Positions 37,627 through 44,891 of a DNA stretch of 64,000 bases are shown here, piece by piece. Below the pieces are notes generated by a model. That model was not told where the DNA came from. It saw only the letters and a program-made list of their open reading frames with translations, and searched no databases. The stretch is taken from the NCBI GenBank assembly GCA_002928875.1, contig PERO01000003.1:186001-250000 (forward strand), written 5' to 3'. The translations under genes and the position numbers were made by a program. Positions within the stretch are counted from its first letter, which is position 1; the number at the start of each line of letters is the position of its first letter. The stretch is from Methylobacterium sp. GTDB taxonomy: Bacteria > Pseudomonadota > Alphaproteobacteria > Rhizobiales > Beijerinckiaceae.

Positions 37627-38922
37627 TCACGCATGCAACAGCGTCAGCGCGGCAGCCGCCATCACCTTGGCGGATGTCAACATATCATGGATTCCCACCC
37701 ATTCATCCGGCTGATGCGCGAGATCGAGAATTCCCGGTCCATAAGCCACGCAGGCCTGCACCGAACCGTGCCGGGTGATGTGTTTCTGGTCATAGGTGCC
37801 GGGCGAGGCGATCAGCGTGGCGGGCCGATCGAACAACGCTTCGATCCAATGGTCGAGTGCCTTCACGAGAGGCGCATCCGGCGCGGTCATGGTCGGCTCG
37901 AAGCTCATGATCTCGCGCAGCGAGTAATCGATGCCGGCGCGCGTGGCCTTCACGCGATCCAGCAATTCGACGATCTCGCCTCTCACGTCGGCGAAATCCT
38001 CCTCGACAAGGTAGCGCCGGTCGAGCACGAGACGGCAGCGATCCGCCACCACCGGCGCGGGGCGTCCGTCGCCGGGCTCGGGCTGGCCGCCATGGATCGA
38101 GTTGAGGTTGAGCGTGGCGCGCCGCGCGCCCTCCGGCATGCAGGGCATCGCCGTGACGCGGTTGCCGAGCCGCGGCATCAGGTCCTTCTCGATCAGCGCC
38201 AGCAGGTCGCCCATCCCGGCAATGGCGTTGACGCCGAGGAACGGCATCGCGCCATGGCCGATCGCGCCGGTCAACTCCACCTCGGCCCACCACACGCCGC
38301 GATGACCAAGACAGATGCGATCCGGGTTCAGCGGCTCGGGAATGATGACGTGATCGACGCGCGTGCGATCGAAACATCCCTGCCGCGCGAGGTAGCCTGC
38401 ACCGCCGAACCCGCCCGATTCCTCATCCGCCGTGCCGGAAAATTCCAGCGCGCCGCGCGTGAGAAGCCCGCAGGCGAGCAGCGCGTCGATGGCGATCAGG
38501 CTCGCCGCGATGCCGCCCTTCATGTCGCAGGCCCCGCGGCCATAGACCCGGCCATCCCTCACCACGCCCTCGAAGGGCGGGACGGTCCAGCCGAGGCCCA
38601 CCTCCACCACGTCGATATGGCCGTTGAAATGCACGCAAGGGCCCGGCTCCGTACCTTCGAAACGGCCGATCACGTTCCAGCGCGGGAAGGCGTCGCTGTC
38701 ATCCGGCGCGCCATGCGCCCGCACCTGCTCCACCGCGCCGCCGCGCGCCGCGAGCCAGCGGCCGAGATAGGCGCAGATCGCGCCGTAATCCGCGCCGGGC
38801 GGATTGATGGTGGGAAAGCGCAGCAGGTCCTGCGTGAGGCGCACGAGGTCGGCGCGCGAGGCGTCGATGCGGGCGAAGAGCCGGCGGATATCGTCTTCGG
38901 ATATCGTCCCCGTCGCCGTCAT
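37627..38922 (-). CDS. M20 family metallopeptidase (ArgE/DapE/carboxypeptidase G2 type)
   Basis: The 431-residue dinuclear zinc hydrolase has NGHIDVVEVG (metal ligand His and catalytic Asp), RGACDMKGG (bridging Asp), GTADEESGG (catalytic Glu and ligand Glu), a lid domain and a late histidine. This is the ArgE/DapE-related branch of deacylases and peptidases. The start is uncertain: ATG 38922 is preceded too closely by GGGGAGGGGG, and ATG 38937 lies five codons upstream. It lies 59 bases before the binding-protein gene, so it may process the imported compound. Confidence 0.9.
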   Translation of the reverse strand: MTATGTISEDDIRRLFARIDASRADLVRLTQDLLRFPTINPPGADYGAICAYLGRWLAARGGAVEQVRAHGAPDDSDAFPRWNVIGRFEGTEPGPCVHFNGHIDVVEVGLGWTVPPFEGVVRDGRVYGRGACDMKGGIAASLIAIDALLACGLLTRGALEFSGTADEESGGFGGAGYLARQGCFDRTRVDHVIIPEPLNPDRICLGHRGVWWAEVELTGAIGHGAMPFLGVNAIAGMGDLLALIEKDLMPRLGNRVTAMPCMPEGARRATLNLNSIHGGQPEPGDGRPAPVVADRCRLVLDRRYLVEEDFADVRGEIVELLDRVKATRAGIDYSLREIMSFEPTMTAPDAPLVKALDHWIEALFDRPATLIASPGTYDQKHITRHGSVQACVAYGPGILDLAHQPDEWVGIHDMLTSAKVMAAAALTLLHA

Positions 38923-38971
38923 CCCCCTCCCCGTCATGCGCGAGCGAGAATACGACACGGCGCCGTTCTGG

Positions 38972-39802
38972 CTAGAAGAAAATGCCCCAGATGAAGCGCG
39001 CCGACACGATGACCAAGAACACGCCGAAGGCGATCTCCAGCGTGCGCTTCTGCATGCGATGCGCAAGCCGGGCGCCCATCGGCGCGAAATAGGCGGAAAC
39101 CGGGGCGATCAACGCGAAACCGAGGATCGAGACGAAGCCCACCGAGAGCGGCGGCAGCACCGCCATCTTCGGCCAGCCCGCGATGATGTAGCTGATCGCG
39201 CCGGGAATGGAGATCAGCACCCCGAGCCCGGACGATGTCGCCACGGCCTGGTGGATGGCCTTGCCGTGCAGCGTGAGAATCATGTTCGAGATCGCCCCGC
39301 CGCCAATGCCCATCAGCGCGGAGGCGAGCCCGATCAGCACGCCATAGGCGCGCATGCCGATCTTGCCCGGCAGATCAGGCGCGATCCGCCAGTCGTCGCG
39401 GCCCGCGAGCAGCTTCGTCGCGTTCGAGGTGGCGACGATCACGAAAACGAGCTTCAGCACGATCGGCGGCGCGAAGGCCGCGATGGCCCCGCCGGCCATG
39501 ACCGACAGAACCACCGGCACGGCCCAGATCTTCAGCACGTCTTCCAGCACCTTCCCCTTGGCGCGGTGCGCACGGAAGGACTGCACGGATGTGGGAATGA
39601 TGATGGCCAGCGACGTGCCGACACAGAGATGGATCCGCACATCCTCCGGCACCCCGAGGAAGCCGAAAATCTGGTAGAGGACCGGCACGATCACCGCGCC
39701 GCCGCCCACCCCGAACATGCCGGCGAGAAGACCGGTCACGACGCCCGCGGCAAGCAGGGCCAGCGCCAGCGGAACGAGGTCGCCGAGGGGAATACCGAAC
39801 AT
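38972..39802 (-). CDS. TauE/SafE family sulfite/anion exporter
   Basis: The 276-residue membrane protein has about eight helices in two repeats with the signatures GLLAGMFGVGGGAVIVP and SALMGIGGGAISNMI, the first and second TauE repeat motifs. Family members move sulfite, sulfoacetate or related organic anions. It is the first gene of the minus-strand run leading to the peptidase (49 bases between). ATG 39802 gives the usual N-terminus. The longer open frame to 39910 is arginine-rich and not supported. Confidence 0.9.
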   Translation of the reverse strand: MFGIPLGDLVPLALALLAAGVVTGLLAGMFGVGGGAVIVPVLYQIFGFLGVPEDVRIHLCVGTSLAIIIPTSVQSFRAHRAKGKVLEDVLKIWAVPVVLSVMAGGAIAAFAPPIVLKLVFVIVATSNATKLLAGRDDWRIAPDLPGKIGMRAYGVLIGLASALMGIGGGAISNMILTLHGKAIHQAVATSSGLGVLISIPGAISYIIAGWPKMAVLPPLSVGFVSILGFALIAPVSAYFAPMGARLAHRMQKRTLEIAFGVFLVIVSARFIWGIFF

Positions 39803-40254
39803 GATGTGGATTTCCGATGGGAATGGATACGGAACGGCTGTAACGCAGTCGCGACCCCGGCGCAAATTGAACAACCGGCGCTGCGAGATAAAATCCGGCC
39901 GCGCGAACACCCTCCGGCAACCATTCGCAGGATTTCATCACAGGATCGTGAGGCGCCCCGACGCATATCTTCACACGCCACGCGACTATCGACACAACAT
40001 TCCTGTGATATTTTGCCGGATATCTCCGCATGATTGTCGTTTTTTGAAATATCTTCTTTGATATCTGCTTTATTTCTTCTTTTTACTCGACGGTTTTTTG
40101 CTTGTTTATACGGGCATGCGTCGGCCATTGAGCGCTTGCAATTCCGTTGAAATCGTGGACTTTACACGCTCAAGCAAAGCCGTTAGCGGCGAAAAATAGT
40201 GGGAGCGTCGCAGGCCAGAACTGGCCGGTGGCGGAAGGACATCAGGGGGAGCGG
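39803..40254. other. Gene-free divergent regulatory region, AT-rich centre
   Basis: This is 452 bases between the divergent TauE/peptide-transporter run and tctBAC. The stretch about 40000-40130 is strikingly A+T-rich for this genome, with T tracts. A 130-codon minus-strand open frame (to 40128) covers part of it but has no domain and runs into the tauE shadow, so I do not call it. TTGCAA (about 40136) followed after 17 bases by ACTTTA is a possible but weak promoter for tctB. Confidence 0.6.
39965..40066. promoter_or_regulatory. Four ATATCT hexamers, possible operator cluster
   Basis: Perfect ATATCT copies start at 39965, 40020, 40049 and 40061, with a further GATATT at 40007. The two at 40049 and 40061 are separated by six bases, and GATATC forms occur at 40019 and 40060. 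Such a density is unexpected in a G+C-rich genome and lies in a shared divergent promoter region. It may be a regulator site or simply a by-product of local AT richness. Confidence 0.25.
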
Positions 40255-40839
40255 ATGATCGCGAAACCGCCGGGCGGGAACGCCCGATCGATCCAGGACA
40301 TTCTCGGGGGCGCTTTTCTGGTCGCGATAGCGGCGCTCGCGCTGTTTCTGGTCAATCATCTGCCGGCCACCGGCCGGGTTGGCTTCGCCTCCGGCACGGC
40401 GCCGCGCCTCTTTGCCTATGGGCTGATGGCGTTGGGCGCATGGATCCTCGTGGCCGGGATCTTCAAGGAAGGGCCGGGCCTTGGCCGCTTCAACTGGCGC
40501 GGGCTCGCCACCATCCTGGGCTCCGTCCTCGTCTTCGCCATCGGCATCCGGGTTGTCGGACTTGCCCTGATCGGCGTGCCGATGGTGATGCTGGCCTCGC
40601 TGGCCGACCAGCATTTCAAGGCTGAGGAATCGCTCTATTTCGGCATCGGCATGACGGCCTTCTGCGGCCTGCTCTTCCCGACGGTCCTGGGGCAACCCAT
40701 CCCGCTCTGGCCCCCCTTCCTCGACATGACGCCGGGCCAGCCGACGGCCTACATCGTCTACGCGATCGCAGCCGTGATGGTGCTGGGCATGGTTCTCTAT
40801 GTCGGCCGGCAGCTGATGCAGGGCAGGAAGGGCAACTGA
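40255..40839 (+). CDS. tctB: Tripartite tricarboxylate transporter small membrane subunit TctB
   Basis: The 194-residue protein has a DUF1468 pattern: four to five helices, the first with DILGGAFLVAIAALALFL, and FASGTAPRLFAYGLMALG after it. It is the small permease of the TTT system that works with TctA and the periplasmic TctC. AGGGGGAG is directly upstream of ATG 40255; the longer frame (from 40147) is not supported. tctA starts two bases after the stop. Confidence 0.92.
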   Translation: MIAKPPGGNARSIQDILGGAFLVAIAALALFLVNHLPATGRVGFASGTAPRLFAYGLMALGAWILVAGIFKEGPGLGRFNWRGLATILGSVLVFAIGIRVVGLALIGVPMVMLASLADQHFKAEESLYFGIGMTAFCGLLFPTVLGQPIPLWPPFLDMTPGQPTAYIVYAIAAVMVLGMVLYVGRQLMQGRKGN

Positions 40840-40841
40840 CG

Positions 40842-42353
40842 ATGGAACTCCTGACCAATCTTGCCCATGGCTTCGCCGTCGCGGTGACGCCGACGAACAT
40901 CCTGCTCTGCCTCATCGGCGCGCTCGTCGGCACGCTGATCGGCGTGCTGCCCGGCATCGGCCCGATCGCGACCATCGCGATGCTGCTGCCGATCACCTAC
41001 AAGCTCGACCCGACCGGCGCGCTGATCATGCTCGCCGGCATCTATTACGGCGCGCAATATGGCGGCTCGACCACGGCGATCCTCGTGAACCTGCCCGGGG
41101 AGAGTTCGTCCGTCGTCACGGCGATCGACGGCCACCAGATGGCGAAGAAGGGCCGGGCCGGCGCGGCGCTCGCCATCGCGGCCATCGGCTCGTTCATCGC
41201 AGGAACCTTCGGCACGATCCTCGTGGCCGCGCTTGGCCGGCCGCTGACAGCCGTGGCGCAGGCCTTCGGCCCGGCGGATTACTTCTCGCTGATGGTGCTG
41301 GGTCTGGTCTGTGCGATCGTGCTCGCCTCCGGCTCGGTGCTGAAGGCGATCGCGATGATCTTCCTCGGCCTGCTTCTCTCCACCGTCGGCACCGATCTCG
41401 AGACCGGCGAGCAGCGCATGACCTTCGGTTTTCTGCCGCTCGCGGATGGCATCGAATTCGTGACGCTGGCCATGGGCATGTTCGGTTTCGCCGAAATCCT
41501 GCGCAACCTCGAGAACACCGAAAGCCGCGACCTCGTGCAGCAGAAGGTGACCAACCTGATGCCCACGCGCGATGACCTCAAGGAAGCGGCGCCTGCGGTG
41601 GCGCGCGGCACCGTGCTGGGCTCGGTGCTGGGCATCCTGCCGGGGGGCGGCGCGGTTTTGGCCGCCTTCGGCGCCTATACCCTCGAGAAGAAGCTCTCGA
41701 AGACCCCGCAGGAATTCGGCAAGGGCGCGATACGCGGCGTGGCCGGGCCGGAATCGGCCAACAACGCGGCCGCGCAGACTTCGTTCATCCCGCTGCTCAC
41801 GCTTGGCATTCCGCCGAATGCCGTGATGGCGGTGATGGTGGGCGCGATGACCATCCATGGCATCGTGCCGGGTCCGCAGATCATGACGAAGCAGCCGGAT
41901 CTCTTCTGGGGTCTCATCGCCTCGATGTGGATCGGCAACCTGATGCTCGTCATCATCAACCTGCCGCTGGTGGGCCTGTGGGTGCGCCTGTTGCGGGTGC
42001 CTTACCGGATGCTGTTCCCGGCGATCCTGTTCTTCTGCGCGATCGGCGTCTACTCGATCAACAACCAGCCCTTCGACGTGGTGCTGACGGCCTTCTTCGG
42101 CCTCACCGGCTATCTGCTGATCAAGCTTGGCTTCGAGCCGGCGCCGATGCTCGTGGCCTTCGTGCTCGGCAAGATCATGGAGGAAAAGCTGCGCCAGGCG
42201 ATGCTGCTGTCGCGCGGCGATCCGTGGACCTTCGTCGATTTCGGGCGCCACCCGATCTCGACCGTGCTGATCGTGATCTCGGTGGCCCTGCTGGCACTCG
42301 CGGTGACGCCGGCCCTGCGCAAGAAGCGAAACGAGGTTTTCGTGGAGGAATGA
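40842..42353 (+). CDS. tctA: Tripartite tricarboxylate transporter large permease TctA
   Basis: The 503-residue membrane protein has about twelve helices, with the TctA signatures IGALVGTLIGVLPGIGP and YYGAQYGGSTTAILVNLPGE at the N-terminus and GILPGGGAVLAAFGAYTLEK plus ESANNAAAQTSFIPLLTLGIP in the second repeat. It is the ion-coupled transport subunit for citrate or another carboxylate; the actual ligand is set by TctC. It is followed by a hairpin before tctC. Confidence 0.95.
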   Translation: MELLTNLAHGFAVAVTPTNILLCLIGALVGTLIGVLPGIGPIATIAMLLPITYKLDPTGALIMLAGIYYGAQYGGSTTAILVNLPGESSSVVTAIDGHQMAKKGRAGAALAIAAIGSFIAGTFGTILVAALGRPLTAVAQAFGPADYFSLMVLGLVCAIVLASGSVLKAIAMIFLGLLLSTVGTDLETGEQRMTFGFLPLADGIEFVTLAMGMFGFAEILRNLENTESRDLVQQKVTNLMPTRDDLKEAAPAVARGTVLGSVLGILPGGGAVLAAFGAYTLEKKLSKTPQEFGKGAIRGVAGPESANNAAAQTSFIPLLTLGIPPNAVMAVMVGAMTIHGIVPGPQIMTKQPDLFWGLIASMWIGNLMLVIINLPLVGLWVRLLRVPYRMLFPAILFFCAIGVYSINNQPFDVVLTAFFGLTGYLLIKLGFEPAPMLVAFVLGKIMEEKLRQAMLLSRGDPWTFVDFGRHPISTVLIVISVALLALAVTPALRKKRNEVFVEE

Positions 42354-42360
42354 GGCGCGA

Positions 42361-42384
42361 GGGGCGGATGAGACCGCCCCTTTT
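42361..42384 (+). terminator. Hairpin with T run between tctA and tctC
   Basis: GGGGCGG/CCGCCCC with loop ATGAGA is followed by TTTT. It may end the tctBA message, with tctC having its own promoter, or act as a partial terminator. Confidence 0.75.
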
Positions 42385-42501
42385 CGCCTGCCAAGGCGCG
42401 AAAACGCGCCGGGATGCGCAAATTACGCTCTTGCCGGATCGGCATGGTGCGCTACGCTTTCGGCAACAGAAGAACACGACGCAAAATTGAGGGAGAACAT
42501 C

Positions 42502-43476
42502 ATGTCGTTTACTCGTCGCCTACTCATGGCCGGATCGGCGCTGCTGCTCGGGATCGCCGGCGCGGCTGCGCAGGGCTTTCCGAACAAGCCGATCACCATG
42601 ATCGTTCCGTTCGCTGCCGGCGGCCCGACGGACACCATTGCCCGCATTGTCGGCGAGCACATGTCGCGCACGTTGGGCCAGACCATCGTTGTCGAGAACG
42701 TCGCCGGCGCCGGCGGCACGACCGGCATCACCCGCGCCGCGAAGGCCACGCCCGACGGCTACACGATCGCCATGGGCCATATGGGCACACACGGCGCGGC
42801 CGCGGGCCTCTATCCGAACCTCGCCTATGATCCGCAGAAGGATTTCGAGCCCGTGGGCCTCGCCGCCGGCACGCCCATCGTGATCGTCGCGAAGAAGGAT
42901 TTCCCCGCGAACAATCTGCAGGAGTTCATCAAGCACGTTCAGGCGAACCAGAAGACGCTGAATGCGGCCCATGCCGGCGTCGGCTCGGTGTCGCACATCA
43001 CCTCCGTGCTGCTGAATTCGATGCTGAAGGTCGATGTGAACGAGATCCCCTATCGCGGCACGGGCCCGGCCATCAACGACCTCGTCGCCGGCAAGGTGGA
43101 TTATGTCTGCGACCAGATCGTCAGCGTCTCCGAGCAGGTGAAGGGCAAGACCATCAAGGCCTACGCGATCGCGACGCCGGCGCGCAGCCCCTCGCTGCCG
43201 GATGTGCCGACCACCACCGAAGGCGGCCTCCCGCAATTCCAGGTTTCGGCCTGGAACGCGGTCTTCGCGCCCAAGGGCACGTCGCCGGAAGCGCTCGGCA
43301 AGCTGCGCGACGCACTGGTGAAGGCCGTGACCGATCCGGCCACCAAGAAGAAGCTCGAGGATCTCGGCGGCGTGGTGCCGGATGCCAAGGGCGCTTCGCC
43401 GGAAGCGCTGGCTGAACTGGTGCGCTCCGAGAACGTGCGCTGGGTGAGCCTGCTCAAGGAGCGCGTGAAGCAGTAA
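42502..43476 (+). CDS. tctC: Tripartite tricarboxylate transporter substrate-binding protein TctC
   Basis: The 324-residue periplasmic protein (Bug family) has a signal peptide (MSFTRRLLMAGSALLLGIAGAAAQ). Bug hallmarks: FPNKPITMIVPFAAGGPTDTIAR at the mature N-terminus, VVENVAGAGGTTGI, LNAAHAGVGSVSH and EIPYRGTGPAINDLVAGKVDYVCDQ. ATG 42502 is preceded by GAGGGAGA. It is third in the order B-A-C, while C-B-A is the more common order. A strong terminator follows. Confidence 0.95.
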   Translation: MSFTRRLLMAGSALLLGIAGAAAQGFPNKPITMIVPFAAGGPTDTIARIVGEHMSRTLGQTIVVENVAGAGGTTGITRAAKATPDGYTIAMGHMGTHGAAAGLYPNLAYDPQKDFEPVGLAAGTPIVIVAKKDFPANNLQEFIKHVQANQKTLNAAHAGVGSVSHITSVLLNSMLKVDVNEIPYRGTGPAINDLVAGKVDYVCDQIVSVSEQVKGKTIKAYAIATPARSPSLPDVPTTTEGGLPQFQVSAWNAVFAPKGTSPEALGKLRDALVKAVTDPATKKKLEDLGGVVPDAKGASPEALAELVRSENVRWVSLLKERVKQ

Positions 43477-43500
43477 CGCCGGGTTCGGCTTTGGAAATGA

Positions 43501-43528
43501 GGCCGCGCTGCACCAGCGCGGCCTTTTC
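43501..43528 (+). terminator. Terminator after tctC
   Basis: GGCCGCGCT and AGCGCGGCC, with a 5-base loop GCACC, are followed by TTTTCTTTT. Confidence 0.9.
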
Positions 43529-43561
43529 TTTTGGGGCGCGGACGCCTAAGCGTGGACCGAC

Positions 43562-44788
43562 ATGCCTTCCTCGCCCGAACTGCCTTCCCCGACGCCTTTG
43601 TCCTCGCATGTGCGCAGAGCGATCTGGGGCCTCGGTTTCACACAGATCGTCGGCTACGGAACGACCTATTACCTGCTCGGCCTGATGGGCCCGCTCATCA
43701 TCCGCGACCTCGGGCTTTCGAAATCGGTGATGCTCGCGGGCGTCTCGCTGACCCTGCTGACATCGGGCCTCGCCGGGCCTCTCGTCGGGCGTTTCCAGGA
43801 TCGGCAGGGTTCGCGCGTCGTGATGGCGCTGGGTTCCGTGTTGATGGGCCTTGGGCTGATCATCATCGCCCTCGCCAAGGGGCCGCTGCTCTACTTCGCA
43901 GGCTGGATCGTCGTGGCTTTGGGCTCGCCGCTGTCGCTCTATAACGCGGCCTTCACCTCGCTCGCGCGGATGTCCGGCCGGAATGCGCGCCGCGCCATCG
44001 TCTTGCTCACATTGATCGGTGGGCTCGCATCGTCCATCGTCTGGCCGGTGACGGCAGCGCTCCTGAACGTGCTCGAATGGCGCAGCCTCGTGCTGATTTT
44101 CGGCGCGGTGAACGTGCTGCTCTGTGCACCGCTGCACGGCTGGCTGCTCGATGGCCCCGAGCGCCGGCTCGACGGTGCCCCGATGCCCGATCTGGTTCCC
44201 CCCGGCCTCAGGCCGGAGGGCCAGCGCATGGCCTTCCTGCTGATGACGCTCATGCTGGCCTGCATTTCGCTCGTCGGCAATGGCTGGTCGATGCTCGCCT
44301 TTCCGGTTCTGCAGGGCCTGGGGTTCACGTTCTCGGAAGCCGTGCTGGTCGCAAGCCTCGTCGGCGTGTTCCAGGTTCTGGGCCGGCTGGGCGAGATGGC
44401 GACGGGCGGGCGCCATTCCGCCTTGCGGACGGCGCAGGTCTCGAACGTGCTTTTTGCGCTCAGTTTCGTGCTGCTCGCTCTCGCCAAGGGCGTGCTGGTC
44501 GGCGGCATCCTCTTCGCGGTGGCCTATGGCGTCGCGAACGGCCTCAACACCATCGTGAAGGGCACGCTGACCCTCGCGCTGTTCGGCTCGCAGGGCTATG
44601 GCGAGCGGCTCGGCAAGGTCACGCTGCTGCCGAGCGTCGCCGCCACGCTTGCGCCCGTGCTGGGTGGGCTTATCATCGATTCGACCGGCGCATCGGGTCT
44701 TACCTCCGCCTTCATGGCGCTGGGTTTCGTGGCGATGAGCCTGATGGTGCTGCTTACCAGCCATTGTCGCCGCCACGCCGTATCGTGA
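43562..44788 (+). CDS. Major facilitator superfamily transporter
   Basis: The 408-residue protein has twelve hydrophobic helices in two halves. The loop between helices 2 and 3 has GRFQDRQGSRVVMALGS, the MFS motif A. The N-terminus is a Pro/Ser-rich leader of about 18 residues before the first helix. The subfamily is not recognised; oxalate/formate-type and drug exporters are possible. A single gene between the tctC terminator and pepN. The ribosome binding site is weak. A later start is not evident. Confidence 0.88.
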   Translation: MPSSPELPSPTPLSSHVRRAIWGLGFTQIVGYGTTYYLLGLMGPLIIRDLGLSKSVMLAGVSLTLLTSGLAGPLVGRFQDRQGSRVVMALGSVLMGLGLIIIALAKGPLLYFAGWIVVALGSPLSLYNAAFTSLARMSGRNARRAIVLLTLIGGLASSIVWPVTAALLNVLEWRSLVLIFGAVNVLLCAPLHGWLLDGPERRLDGAPMPDLVPPGLRPEGQRMAFLLMTLMLACISLVGNGWSMLAFPVLQGLGFTFSEAVLVASLVGVFQVLGRLGEMATGGRHSALRTAQVSNVLFALSFVLLALAKGVLVGGILFAVAYGVANGLNTIVKGTLTLALFGSQGYGERLGKVTLLPSVAATLAPVLGGLIIDSTGASGLTSAFMALGFVAMSLMVLLTSHCRRHAVS

Positions 44789-44891
44789 TCCGCGAGGACG
44801 TGATCCGGACCGGGTTGCGGTGCGGCAGGCCGCCTGCCATCTTCCCCGACCACGGCGAGACTCGCCGCTTTCGCGTTTTCCCGGAGATTTC

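Noticed and set aside
39736-40128. 130-codon minus-strand frame covering the AT-rich region at 40 kb
   Set aside because: No domain, mixed composition, and the second half is a shadow of the tauE start region. No ribosome binding site is apparent.
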